Positions 1-7,527 of a stretch of DNA of 64,000 nucleotides are shown here, piece by piece. Source of the DNA: Rheinheimera sp. D18 (lineage in GTDB: Bacteria > Pseudomonadota > Gammaproteobacteria > Enterobacterales > Alteromonadaceae); NCBI RefSeq assembly GCF_004345025.1, contig NZ_CP037745.1:2232001-2296000 (forward strand). The letters run 5' to 3'. A model generated the notes under the pieces. It did not search any database, was not told the origin of the DNA, and saw only the letters and a program-made list of their open reading frames with translations. The position numbers were made by a program, and so were the translations under genes. How positions within the stretch are numbered: the first letter of the stretch is position 1; each line of letters starts with the position of its first letter.

Positions 1-302
1 TCGGGCGTAACTTTAAAACGGGGATGCAAATGGGCTTTAGCTAAGTTGATAGGTTCTTCGCGTTGGCCAACCCAGCCAATTAAACCTTCAGAAAAGCCGA
101 TGGCAATAGTACCAACAGCCTCAGGATTAAGGCCGTCGCTCGCCATAAGCATAAAATGTTGTTTATCGTAATTAGCCAGGTATACCGAACAACATTCGGT
201 TGCTAACGCCAGCTTTACGTTTGCGACTAAGCCAGCTAATGCGTCTTGCAGCACTGGCTCTTGTGCAACATCTTGAACAATTCGCCTTAGCTGGCTTAAC
301 AT
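1..302 (-). CDS. ptsP: PtsP, nitrogen-PTS enzyme I, N-terminal part (runs off the window)
   Basis: The ATG lies at 302 and reads leftward off the window, leaving 100 codons. The visible part is the start of a GAF sensory domain (residues about 1-100), beginning MLSQLRRIVQDVAQEP and containing ECCSVYLANYD and the GLIGWVGQREEPINL stretch typical of PtsP. In the family this GAF domain precedes the phosphohistidine and PEP-binding domains of enzyme I, which would lie outside the window. PtsP phosphorylates NPr from PEP and links nitrogen and carbon status. It lies directly downstream of rppH on the same strand, as in E. coli, with a gap of about 44 bases, so co-transcription is likely. The identification rests on the N-terminus and the neighbour only. 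Confidence 0.85.
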   Translation of the reverse strand, partial: MLSQLRRIVQDVAQEPVLQDALAGLVANVKLALATECCSVYLANYDKQHFMLMASDGLNPEAVGTIAIGFSEGLIGWVGQREEPINLAKAHLHPRFKVTP

Positions 303-346
303 AAGAGCCCCATTTTCAGTCTAGCTAATTGTTTAACCTACTTTTA

Positions 347-850
347 TTAACTCTTCTTTTTACTTTCACGGCGAATAAACGGCAAAGCGACCGAGGCAAA
401 CTCTTTCATAACTTTTCTGTAAACTTCACGCTTAAACGCCACAACTTGGCGCACTGGATACCAGTAACTAACCCAACGCCAGCTATCAAACTCTGGATGA
501 GTAGTTTTAAGTAAATTTACATCTTCGTCAGCACAAGTCAGCCTAAGCAAAAACCATTTTTGCTTCTGGCCAATACACACAGGATTACTGTCTTTACGAA
601 TTAGCCGTTTCGGTAGTTTGTACCTTAACCAGTGCTTAGTTGTGGCAATAATTTCCACGTCGTTAGCACTAAGGCCTACTTCTTCATGTAACTCGCGAAA
701 CATGGCTTGTTCTGGCGTTTCGCCATCATCAATGCCACCTTGTGGATATTGCCAAGAATGCTGACCATATCGTTTTGCCCAAAACACCTGTCCTTGGTGG
801 TTACAAATCACTATGCCGACATTGGCCCGAAAACCTTCGGCATCGATCAC
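347..850 (-). CDS. rppH: RppH, RNA 5'-pyrophosphohydrolase
   Basis: Nudix hydrolase of 167 residues that removes pyrophosphate from the 5' end of triphosphorylated mRNA and so starts RNase E-dependent decay. The Nudix box spans residues 38-60 (G38, G39, E44, R52, E53, E56, E57, G59) and follows the [11 protein letters not shown] segment. The family block WLRYKLPKR and the [11 protein letters not shown] motif near residue 130 are both present. The start is GTG at 850, preceded by AGAGG five bases upstream. E. coli RppH is 176 residues; the lower conservation is in the tail, as usual. It is divergent from mutH across a regulatory region and is followed by ptsP. Confidence 0.97.
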   Translation of the reverse strand: MIDAEGFRANVGIVICNHQGQVFWAKRYGQHSWQYPQGGIDDGETPEQAMFRELHEEVGLSANDVEIIATTKHWLRYKLPKRLIRKDSNPVCIGQKQKWFLLRLTCADEDVNLLKTTHPEFDSWRWVSYWYPVRQVVAFKREVYRKVMKEFASVALPFIRRESKKKS

Positions 851-936
851 ACAAACCTCTGGCGGATCTTAAAACAATATGTAAAAGATTCTTTCATAAA
901 CTAGGGGCTTGGGCAAACGGTATTTTCCAACACAAC

Positions 937-945
937 TTTTACACA
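937..945 (+). promoter_or_regulatory. DnaA box 1 (TTTTACACA)
   Basis: Exact match to the relaxed DnaA box consensus TTWTNCACA. It is separated by a single base from the next box on the same strand and forms part of the rppH-mutH intergenic cluster. Binding is inferred from sequence alone. Confidence 0.55.
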
Positions 946-946
946 G

Positions 947-955
947 TTATCCACA
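947..955 (+). promoter_or_regulatory. DnaA box 2 (TTATCCACA)
   Basis: Exact match to the strict, high-affinity DnaA box TTATCCACA, in tandem with box 1. It lies about 97 bases upstream of the GTG start of rppH and 277 bases upstream of the mutH start. Confidence 0.7.
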
Positions 956-1013
956 GCAATAGCAAAACAACCTAAGCCAATGTGTACTTTCTCACAATTT
1001 ATGTGAGCAACAC

Positions 1014-1022
1014 TGTGCATAA
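1014..1022 (-). promoter_or_regulatory. DnaA box 3 (TTATGCACA on the minus strand)
   Basis: Reads TGTGCATAA on the plus strand, so the minus strand has an exact TTATNCACA box, facing boxes 1 and 2 with 58 bases between. The opposed orientation resembles the arrangement of multi-box DnaA-binding elements outside oriC. Confidence 0.65.
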
Positions 1023-1095
1023 CCACATTTAACGCACTGAATAACTGAATTAAGCATTGTTTCAGTCGCATAAAAATGACAACATAACCAAGGAA

Positions 1096-1108
1096 TATCA
1101 ATCACTTA
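1096..1108 (+). promoter_or_regulatory. IHF-consensus site
   Basis: TATCAATCACTTA matches every fixed position of the IHF consensus WATCAANNNNTTR and is followed by an AT-rich tract (TTAATTAAATAAAA). It lies 74 bases from DnaA box 3. The E. coli element in the same neighbourhood (DARS2) needs IHF for activity according to the literature as I recall it; function here is inference. Confidence 0.55.
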
Positions 1109-1231
1109 ATTAAATAAAAGCATTTAAACAAATAAATTTTTGCTGTGTGTAAGTTAGTTTGCTGCGTTTTTAAGCAGCTAAACATGGCGAAAAATGCTAG
1201 CGTATTCTTGTATTTGCTTATTATGGTTATT

Positions 1232-1897
1232 ATGTACTCATCCCCCGTATCTTTAGTTGAATTGCAGTTGCGAAGTAATGCCCTCGCCGGTTTAACCTTG
1301 GGCCAAATTGCCGCGCAATTGCAGCTACCCGTACCGGCCAATTTACAAAAAGATAAAGGCTGGGTGGGCCAATTATTAGAGCAAGTATTAGGCGCCAGTG
1401 CCGGGTCAAAAGCCGAGCCAGATTTTCCTCATTTAGGCGTCGAACTTAAAACCTTACCCATAGATCGGCATGGCAAACCTCTAGAAAGCACCTATGTTTG
1501 TGTTGCACCCCTTACAGGGATTGCGGGGCAGCAATGGCACGAGTCTTGGGTATGCCGAAAATTGCAGCACGTGTTATGGGTGCCTATTTTAGCCGAGCGG
1601 CAAATTCCGTTAGCTGAACGCGTTGTCGGCAGTGCCTTTTTATGGCAACCAAACAGTGAGCAGCAACGCGCACTGCAAATGGACTGGGAAGAATTGATGG
1701 AAAAAATTAGTCTAGGTGGTATTGCCGATATTCGGGGCGCACAAGGTAAGCTGCTGCAGCTTCGACCGAAAGCCGCTAATAGTAAAGCACTCACTAACGC
1801 GATAGGCGCACACGGTGAGCCTATACGCACCCTACCCCGAGGTTTTTACCTAAAGGCCGGCTTTACCGCAAGTTTACTGCAACAGCAGTTTGGCTAG
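1232..1897 (+). CDS. mutH: MutH, methyl-directed mismatch repair endonuclease
   Basis: Nicks the unmethylated strand of hemimethylated GATC sites after activation by MutS-MutL. With the ATG at 1232 the protein is 221 residues, close to the 229 of E. coli. The frame is open upstream to an ATG at 1145, but those 29 extra residues have no counterpart in the family, and the sequence MYSSPVSLVELQLRSNALAG aligns with known N-termini. Catalytic residues D64, E71 and K73 are present in the D-x6-E-L-K arrangement. Other family blocks present are DKGWVGQLLE, GASAGSK, RPKAANSKALT and LPRGFYLK. No strong Shine-Dalgarno sequence precedes this start. Presence of mutH implies a Dam-type methylation system in the organism. 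Confidence 0.95.
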   Translation: MYSSPVSLVELQLRSNALAGLTLGQIAAQLQLPVPANLQKDKGWVGQLLEQVLGASAGSKAEPDFPHLGVELKTLPIDRHGKPLESTYVCVAPLTGIAGQQWHESWVCRKLQHVLWVPILAERQIPLAERVVGSAFLWQPNSEQQRALQMDWEELMEKISLGGIADIRGAQGKLLQLRPKAANSKALTNAIGAHGEPIRTLPRGFYLKAGFTASLLQQQFG

Positions 1898-1918
1898 CAT
1901 TTAGCATGGATAAGAATA

Positions 1919-2746
1919 TTAATCTAACTTGGTATCATTTGTACCATAATGCACCGGCTCACCAAATAATATCGTGACCAACTGACGCCAAGACCGGCAA
2001 GCTTTAATTTCATTTAACATGTGCCGCCACTCGTAAAACGTGATCTGCAGCGGATTTTCAGAATAAAAATCGTCTGTAATGCCATAACGGCAAGGTTCAT
2101 TATCTTGCTCGGCAACAAAACTACCAAATAGCCTATCCCAGATAATTAGTACCCCAGCAAAATTTTTATTAATATACACTGGGTTACAAGCATGGTGCAC
2201 GCGATGATGCGACGGTGTATTAAATACCCACTCCAACACGCCTAACTTTTTAACCGCTTGTGTGTGGACAAAAAACTGAAAAGCTAAATTCAATGCCACT
2301 ACGGCAAACACTAGCGCTGGCGTAAAGCCAAGTAAAATAAGCGGTGTCCAAAATAACCACATACCGGATATTGGATACGTTAGGCTTTGGCGAAATGCGG
2401 TGCTAAAATTCATTAACCGCGAGCTATGGTGCGTAACATGCGATGCCCACAACCAACGGATATGATGTGATGCGCGATGAAACCAATAGTAAAGAAAATC
2501 TTGCAGTAAAAATGCTAATGCCACGGAGTAAACATTAAGCTCAATAGTAAAAAGATGAAACTGATACAGCCAGATAAAAAATGGCATTAACAACAATAGC
2601 GCCAGCATATCGCTGCCTTGGTGCATCAAGGCGAGCACAACATTAGCGGCAGAATCTTGCCAGCGATAACGGCCAACAGTTAACCGGCGAGAACTTAACC
2701 ACTCCCAAGCAATAAAGCCAACAAATACAGGGCTTAACGCCAACAA
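1919..2746 (-). CDS. Sterol desaturase / fatty acid hydroxylase family membrane protein
   Basis: Integral membrane di-iron protein of about 275 residues. It carries the histidine clusters of the family: HRASHH (residues 90-95), HVTHH (103-107), H161 in HTQ and HHRVHH (180-185). Hydrophobic spans precede and separate them. Such enzymes hydroxylate or desaturate lipids or sterol-like compounds; the substrate cannot be read from sequence. The only usable start near the open frame is TTG at 2746 (a second TTG follows directly), with a GAG six bases upstream; a stop codon lies at 2768-2770, so the true N-terminus is at most a few residues longer. It is convergent with mutH, with 21 bases between stops. 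Confidence 0.85.
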   Translation of the reverse strand: MLALSPVFVGFIAWEWLSSRRLTVGRYRWQDSAANVVLALMHQGSDMLALLLLMPFFIWLYQFHLFTIELNVYSVALAFLLQDFLYYWFHRASHHIRWLWASHVTHHSSRLMNFSTAFRQSLTYPISGMWLFWTPLILLGFTPALVFAVVALNLAFQFFVHTQAVKKLGVLEWVFNTPSHHRVHHACNPVYINKNFAGVLIIWDRLFGSFVAEQDNEPCRYGITDDFYSENPLQITFYEWRHMLNEIKACRSWRQLVTILFGEPVHYGTNDTKLD

Positions 2747-2831
2747 GATAAGCTCAACAGGGATCCTCTAACGCTATCCATTAAAGTTTAGTAATACCGA
2801 ATACTACGGCAAACGTCGTGAAACAGAAATG

Positions 2832-2857
2832 ACAAAGGCGCTTAAAAGCGCCTTTGT
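2832..2857 (-). terminator. Hairpin terminator downstream of folE
   Basis: Perfect stem ACAAAGGCGC / GCGCCTTTGT with a TTAAAA loop, followed on the minus strand by a modest T-rich stretch. It lies between the folE stop and the start of the hydroxylase gene on the same strand and separates the two transcription units. Confidence 0.7.
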
Positions 2858-2872
2858 TGTTAGGTATTGTGC

Positions 2873-3517
2873 TTAATAACGTGCAAGAAACTCAGCTCTG
2901 GTGCGGGCATCCTCTTTAAAGGTGCCGCCCAAGGCTGTGGTTTGGGTTTTTGATGTCACGTCCATCACCCCGCGCGATTTAACACAGTAATGCACCGCTT
3001 CCATCGTTACCGCTACATTATCTGTTTGTAGCAAGGTTTGTAACGCGACTAATATTTGCTGCGTTAGGCGCTCTTGCACCTGCGGCCGCTGCGAGAAAAA
3101 TCGCACAATACGGTTAATTTTAGACAAACCAATAATACGAGCATCAGGTAAGTAAGCTACAGTAGCTGTGCCGTCAATAGTGACAAAGTGATGCTCACAG
3201 GTGCTGGTAAAGCTAATTTCTTTTACCTTCACCATTTCTTTAACTTGCATCTTATTTTCAATTAATGACATTTTCGGAAAATTAGCGTAATCAAGGCCAC
3301 CAAAAATTTCGTCAACATACATTTTAGCAATTCGATGCGGTGTTTCGCGCAAGCTATCATCCGCCAAATCTAGCCCTAGTGTACTTACCACCTCACTCAT
3401 CAGGGCGTTTATTTTGTTGTATTTCTGATCACGTGACAGCCCGTTGTGCTGCATTGGCGTTTCTAGCCCCTGCGCTTCTAAAGCACGGCGAACTAATATT
3501 GCTTCATCTGATAACAT
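2873..3517 (-). CDS. folE: FolE, GTP cyclohydrolase I
   Basis: Converts GTP to 7,8-dihydroneopterin triphosphate, the first step of folate and pterin synthesis. With the ATG at 3517 (GGGA seven bases upstream) the protein has 214 residues, compared with 222 in E. coli; the longer open frame from 3547 adds non-conserved residues. Zinc ligands are visible as C107 and H110 in CEHH and the cysteine of HYCVKSRG near residue 178. The [11 protein letters not shown] and [20 protein letters not shown] blocks are characteristic. It follows the DUF2750 gene on the same strand after about 150 bases and ends before a clear hairpin. Confidence 0.97.
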   Translation of the reverse strand: MLSDEAILVRRALEAQGLETPMQHNGLSRDQKYNKINALMSEVVSTLGLDLADDSLRETPHRIAKMYVDEIFGGLDYANFPKMSLIENKMQVKEMVKVKEISFTSTCEHHFVTIDGTATVAYLPDARIIGLSKINRIVRFFSQRPQVQERLTQQILVALQTLLQTDNVAVTMEAVHYCVKSRGVMDVTSKTQTTALGGTFKEDARTRAEFLARY

Positions 3518-3668
3518 AACTATTCCCAACCCGGCGTTAATAACCATAATGCGAAAACTACAATACGTGCCGCTGAAGGCAATAGTTTACGAAAATAGTT
3601 ATTTCTTTGCCATTTTATGATCGAAGACAGCTCAAATTGACAACCGCAGCGCCGTCTTATCAGCGGTA

Positions 3669-4022
3669 TTATTGAACCAGTGCTAACGCTTCAAGCAACT
3701 CACGCGGCTCTACTTCTGGGCCATTTAAACTTTCGTCCCAGTTAGTGCCAATAAGTACGCCGTCATCATACATTTCTTTTAACCAACCGTCACAAAACAC
3801 ATCTAATGGAATAGCCTCTACTTTATACATATCCCATTCTTCCGAGCAATGGGCTTTAGCGGCAGCTTCATCAGACCAGAATGGCATCACGTCGGTATCT
3901 TCAAACTCTACAGATTCAACGACCAATAAATCTTCGCCCTCTGCCAATACATAAACCACACCATTGGTTTTCGCTTCTTCGACAAAACGCTGAAAAATTG
4001 GATCTTGCGCAAACTGACTCAT
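3669..4022 (-). CDS. DUF2750 domain protein
   Basis: Acidic cytoplasmic protein of 117 residues with no signal or membrane segment. It matches the DUF2750 family by the pattern of a short N-terminal helix (MSQFAQDPIFQRFVEEA), a VVYVLAEGEDLLVVES strand pair, MPFWSDEAAAKAHC and a CDGWLKEMYDDG block. The function of the family is unknown. The start chosen is the ATG at 4022: AGGTGG lies nine bases upstream, while the two in-frame starts upstream (GTG at 4034, ATG at 4028) are too close to or inside that Shine-Dalgarno. It is divergent from ettA. Confidence 0.8.
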   Translation of the reverse strand: MSQFAQDPIFQRFVEEAKTNGVVYVLAEGEDLLVVESVEFEDTDVMPFWSDEAAAKAHCSEEWDMYKVEAIPLDVFCDGWLKEMYDDGVLIGTNWDESLNGPEVEPRELLEALALVQ

Positions 4023-4181
4023 ATTCATTTCCACCTAAGATAAAGAATTACTGCTATTAGACCAGAAACCGCAGCAAAAAAGCGAGTTTTATCTTCTAGG
4101 CCAACTAGCCCAGATTCCTTGTTCAGACAAAATGACGTACAATCAACGGCACTCGTTTTAGGCAGAGAAAAGCATAACATT

Positions 4182-5843
4182 ATGGCTCAATATATCTACT
4201 CGATGTATCGCGTGTCTAAGGTGGTTCCACCTAAGCGCACAATTTTAAAAGATATTTCTTTATCATTTTTTCCCGGTGCCAAAATTGGTGTACTAGGTTT
4301 AAACGGCTCAGGTAAATCAACCTTGCTGCGTATTATGGCAGGTGTGGATACCGAATTTGAAGGTGAAGCTAAACCCTTAGCCGGTACAAAAATTGGTTAT
4401 CTACCGCAAGAACCGGTACTAGACCCAACTAAAACCGTGCGCGAAATTGTTGAAGAAGCGGTAAGTGATGTAAAAACAGCACTGACTCGATTAGACGAAG
4501 TGTATGCCGCCTACGCCGAAGAGAACGCCGACTTTGATGCGCTAGCCCGTGAACAAGGTGAGCTAGAAGCGCTGATCCAAGCTAAAGAAGGCCATAACTT
4601 AGATAATACGTTAGAACGTGCTGCCGACGCGCTGCGTTTGCCGCCGTGGGATGCAAAAATTGAACATCTATCAGGTGGTGAGCGCCGCCGGGTAGCCATT
4701 TGTCGTTTGTTGTTAGAACGTCCAGACATGTTGCTACTAGATGAACCAACTAACCACTTAGATGCTGAATCTGTCGCTTGGTTAGAGCGCTTCTTACACG
4801 ACTACCCTGGTACCGTTGTGGCAATTACCCATGACCGTTATTTCCTCGATAACGTTGCCGGTTGGATTTTAGAGCTAGACCGTGGCTATGGTATCCCTTG
4901 GGAAGGTAACTACTCTTCTTGGCTTGAACAAAAAGACGCCCGTTTGCAGCAAGAAGAAAAGACTGAAAACGCACGCCAGCGTTCAATTAAACAAGAATTG
5001 GAGTGGGTACGCACCAACCCGAAAGGTCGTCATGCGAAAAGCAAGGCACGTATGGCGAGGTTTGAAGAGTTACAAAGCCAAGAGTTTCAAAAACGTAATG
5101 AAACCAATGAGCTATTTATTCCACCAGGGCCACGTTTAGGTGACAAAGTATTAGAAGTTACTAACCTGCGTAAATCATTTGGTGACCGTTTACTGATTGA
5201 CGATTTAAGCTTTAGTATTCCTAAAGGCGCCATTGTCGGCATTATCGGCCCGAACGGTGCGGGTAAATCAACATTATTTAAAATGATCAGCGGTACTGAA
5301 CAGCCAGATTCTGGCGAAATAAGCGTTGGCGACACCGTACAACTGGCGAGTGTTGATCAGTTTCGCGATAACATGAACCCGAAAAATACCATTTGGCAGG
5401 AAATCTCGAACGGCCAAGATATGTTACAAATTGGCAGCTTTCAGATCCCTAGCCGGGCTTATGTTGGCCGTTTTAACTTTAAAGGTAACGATCAGCAAAA
5501 GTTTATTGGTGAATTATCCGGTGGTGAGCGTAACCGTGTACATCTAGCTGCGCTATTAAAGGCTGGTGGCAACATGCTGTTACTAGATGAGCCAACCAAC
5601 GACTTAGACGTTGAAACGCTACGCGCACTTGAAAACGCGATACTGGATTTCCCGGGCTGTGCCATGGTGATCTCGCATGACCGTTGGTTCCTTGACCGTA
5701 TAGCCACGCATATTCTAGATTACCGCGACGAAGGTAAAGTTAACTTCTTCGAAGGTAACTATTCTGATTATGAAGCTTGGTTAAAAGCCACATACGGCGC
5801 GGCAGCACTGGAGCCCCATAGAATAAAGTACAAAAAAATATAA
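4182..5843 (+). CDS. ettA: EttA, energy-dependent translational throttle ATPase
   Basis: ABC-F protein that binds the ribosomal E site and gates entry into elongation according to ATP/ADP ratio. With the ATG at 4182 it has 554 residues, against 555 in E. coli; the 21 residues encoded upstream from 4119 are not family sequence. Two ATPase domains are present: Walker A GLNGSGKST and GPNGAGKST, signatures LSGGERRR and LSGGERNR, Walker B LLLDEPTNHLD and LLLDEPTNDLD. The P-site tRNA interaction linker is recognisable in EWVRTNPKGRHAKSKARMAR. The gene is followed directly by a strong terminator, so it is likely monocistronic. Confidence 0.97.
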   Translation: MAQYIYSMYRVSKVVPPKRTILKDISLSFFPGAKIGVLGLNGSGKSTLLRIMAGVDTEFEGEAKPLAGTKIGYLPQEPVLDPTKTVREIVEEAVSDVKTALTRLDEVYAAYAEENADFDALAREQGELEALIQAKEGHNLDNTLERAADALRLPPWDAKIEHLSGGERRRVAICRLLLERPDMLLLDEPTNHLDAESVAWLERFLHDYPGTVVAITHDRYFLDNVAGWILELDRGYGIPWEGNYSSWLEQKDARLQQEEKTENARQRSIKQELEWVRTNPKGRHAKSKARMARFEELQSQEFQKRNETNELFIPPGPRLGDKVLEVTNLRKSFGDRLLIDDLSFSIPKGAIVGIIGPNGAGKSTLFKMISGTEQPDSGEISVGDTVQLASVDQFRDNMNPKNTIWQEISNGQDMLQIGSFQIPSRAYVGRFNFKGNDQQKFIGELSGGERNRVHLAALLKAGGNMLLLDEPTNDLDVETLRALENAILDFPGCAMVISHDRWFLDRIATHILDYRDEGKVNFFEGNYSDYEAWLKATYGAAALEPHRIKYKKI

Positions 5844-5847
5844 ACCA

Positions 5848-5875
5848 AACGCCCGCTACTGCGGGCGTTTTTTAT
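5848..5875 (+). terminator. Rho-independent terminator of ettA
   Basis: Nine-base-pair stem AACGCCCGC / GCGGGCGTT with a TACT loop, followed by TTTTATT, starting five bases after the ettA stop. Confidence 0.9.
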
Positions 5876-6009
5876 TGCTATTTATGATAGCTAGACGACA
5901 TTATTTATTAGCCAATAAACAGCCCATTAGGGATCTAAATTTTGTTTCCAATCAAACGAATAGTAACTAATGTTAAGCAAGCAATATGTGTTAGCAAGGG
6001 AGTAGAAAT

Positions 6010-6046
6010 AAAAAAGCCACGCGGGTTGGGGGCGCGTGGCTTTTTT
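6010..6046 (-). terminator. Bidirectional terminator of the 50-codon gene
   Basis: Perfect 14-base inverted repeat AAAAAAGCCACGCG / CGCGTGGCTTTTTT around a G-rich 9-base loop. It lies 18 bases beyond the stop of the small minus-strand gene, with the T tract on that strand; it also has a T tract on the plus strand. Apart from this, 5876-6063 holds nothing recognisable. Confidence 0.85.
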
Positions 6047-6063
6047 ACAAAAAACAGGGAATG

Positions 6064-6216
6064 TTACTTACTGATAACCATTGAGCTAGTGTTTAACGCA
6101 CGGCCCATCATCGTTAGCCAGTTGTTAAGTTTACGTATAAATAATGCTCGGGCAACGGCATTGCTGCCTTTAGCGCTAACATCATGTTTATCTGCTGTGG
6201 TATTTAATGTTGTCAT
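6064..6216 (-). CDS. Small unrecognised protein, 50 residues
   Basis: Not recognised. ATG at 6216, stop TAA at 6064-6066. A GAGGTG Shine-Dalgarno lies four bases upstream of the ATG and a strong terminator follows the stop, so this is a complete, isolated transcription unit. The product has a polar N-terminus (residues 1-20, Thr/Asn/Ser rich) and an amphipathic, basic stretch at about residues 22-42 (ARALFIRKLNNWLTMMGRAL) ending in NTSSMVISK. It has no cysteine, no signal peptide and no transmembrane span of normal length. It could be a small membrane-associated or protein-binding regulator; this is inference only. Confidence 0.7.
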   Translation of the reverse strand: MTTLNTTADKHDVSAKGSNAVARALFIRKLNNWLTMMGRALNTSSMVISK

Positions 6217-6636
6217 GCTGCACCTCGGTTTTGCACTGTTACGTTATGCTGGGTATTATGCCGATTTTTTACACAACTGACGAACGAGTTAAATTAGCAC
6301 CCAGCCATTAGATATTCTAATGAGTCAGTCATTTTGCATTCATATTCACAAACCTTAAATTTATTAAACATTGCGCTTAAATCGCAAAATAAACTCATTA
6401 ATATGCACATTTAAGCAATCATTATTCACAATGAGGTTATTAAACCAGCATGAAACCATGGTGTAGCCTAAGATAAGCAGTTTTAACGCGCGACAATAAC
6501 GGTTAGTTATTCTAATTAAAAACAACTACACTATACACCAACTTTTCAAGACAAAAATAAGCCAACAGCCACCAATCAAAGTCAGTATGCTATTCTAGGT
6601 GCGGTTTTAAAACTCGACACTATGAAACGGAACACT
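6217..6636. other. Intergenic region without a gene
   Basis: About 420 AT-rich bases between the divergent small gene and the hydrolase gene. It must hold promoters in both directions, but no convincing -35/-10 pair, operator or RNA structure stood out. The longest open frames here are trivial. Confidence 0.6.
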
Positions 6637-7476
6637 ATGCAGTACTCATTTAACTTTAATAGTGCTGGCAGCAGTTTGGCCGCGCTAAGCAATACCGCCG
6701 ATTTTACCCACCTAACCCCAGTGTTATGTTTACATGGCTGGTTAGATAACGCTGCCAGCTTTATTCCATTGACTCAACAGTTTGCTAATCTGCCAATGTT
6801 GGCTATTGAGTTTCCCGGTCATGGTCATTCAACGCACCGCAGTAGCGACGCTCATTACTATTTTTTTGATTGGATACAAGATATCGTGCAGCTGTGCCGC
6901 CAACAAAATTGGCAACAACTGACTATTATCGGCCACTCGATGGGCGCCATGGTAGCGACTGCGCTAGCTGCCGCATTTCCTGAATTGGTTGCGAAGCTGG
7001 TACTGATAGATAGTTTAGGCTTTGTTACCGATACGCCAGCGCACAGCGTGAAGCAATTACGTGACGGTGTACTGTCACGGTTAAAGCCCGCAATACGCAA
7101 GCCTAACTACGCTGACATTAACGAGGCAGCTTTCGCTCGGCAAAAACAAAGTGATTTTAGTTTGGTTGAAGCTATGTTACTTGCTAAGCGTGGCACCATT
7201 GCTAGCGACAAAGGCATAACCTGGCGGGCGGATATGCGCCTGCGACACAGTTCGGTGTACCGCTTAAGCCCAGAGCAAGCCATAGCGCTAATGTCAGCGG
7301 TAACCTGCCCTACGCTTGCGGTCATTGCCCAAGACGGTCCGTTTTATTCCAAAGTAAACGCATTAGCTAAACATTACCAACAGCTGCAAATAGCACTGGT
7401 AATGGGTGGCCACCATTGTCATATGACTGAAGCGGAAGCTGTTGCCGAACATATACAGCAATTTTTAGCGCAATAA
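6637..7476 (+). CDS. Alpha/beta-hydrolase fold protein
   Basis: Serine hydrolase of about 279 residues with unknown substrate. The nucleophile elbow is GHSMGA near residue 107, the oxyanion-hole segment is LCLHGWLDNAASF near residue 35, an acidic residue lies in AQDGPF, and the C-terminal GGHHCHM supplies the catalytic histidine. There is no signal peptide, so it is probably cytoplasmic. The ATG at 6637 has GGA five bases upstream and is preferred; an in-frame ATG at 6622 would add five residues. It ends directly before a terminator shared with the convergent aminotransferase gene. Confidence 0.85.
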   Translation: MQYSFNFNSAGSSLAALSNTADFTHLTPVLCLHGWLDNAASFIPLTQQFANLPMLAIEFPGHGHSTHRSSDAHYYFFDWIQDIVQLCRQQNWQQLTIIGHSMGAMVATALAAAFPELVAKLVLIDSLGFVTDTPAHSVKQLRDGVLSRLKPAIRKPNYADINEAAFARQKQSDFSLVEAMLLAKRGTIASDKGITWRADMRLRHSSVYRLSPEQAIALMSAVTCPTLAVIAQDGPFYSKVNALAKHYQQLQIALVMGGHHCHMTEAEAVAEHIQQFLAQ

Positions 7477-7502
7477 AAAACCGCAGCAAGCTGCGGTTTT
7501 TA
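7475..7502. terminator. Bidirectional terminator between the hydrolase and the aminotransferase
   Basis: Stem CCGCAG / CTGCGG (7481-7486 with 7491-7496), flanked by an A6 run on the left and T5 on the right, so it serves both convergent genes. Confidence 0.85.
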
Positions 7503-7527
7503 TTAGCTTATATAGTGCTAAAAACAA

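Noticed and set aside
329-514. Plus-strand frame across the end of rppH
   Set aside because: Antisense shadow of rppH; the gene on the other strand is certain.
937-1108. Chromosomal replication origin
   Set aside because: DnaA boxes are few, no dnaA/dnaN/mnmG/rpmH neighbourhood and no AT-rich 13-mer array; a DARS-type element fits better.
1145-1231. Upstream extension of mutH
   Set aside because: 29 residues with no family counterpart, a Cys-rich and hydrophobic sequence; the ATG at 1232 fits known MutH N-termini.
5942-6280. Open frame of 112 codons on the plus strand
   Set aside because: It runs through the bidirectional terminator and is antisense to the 50-codon gene; composition is not protein-like and no ribosome-binding site is seen.
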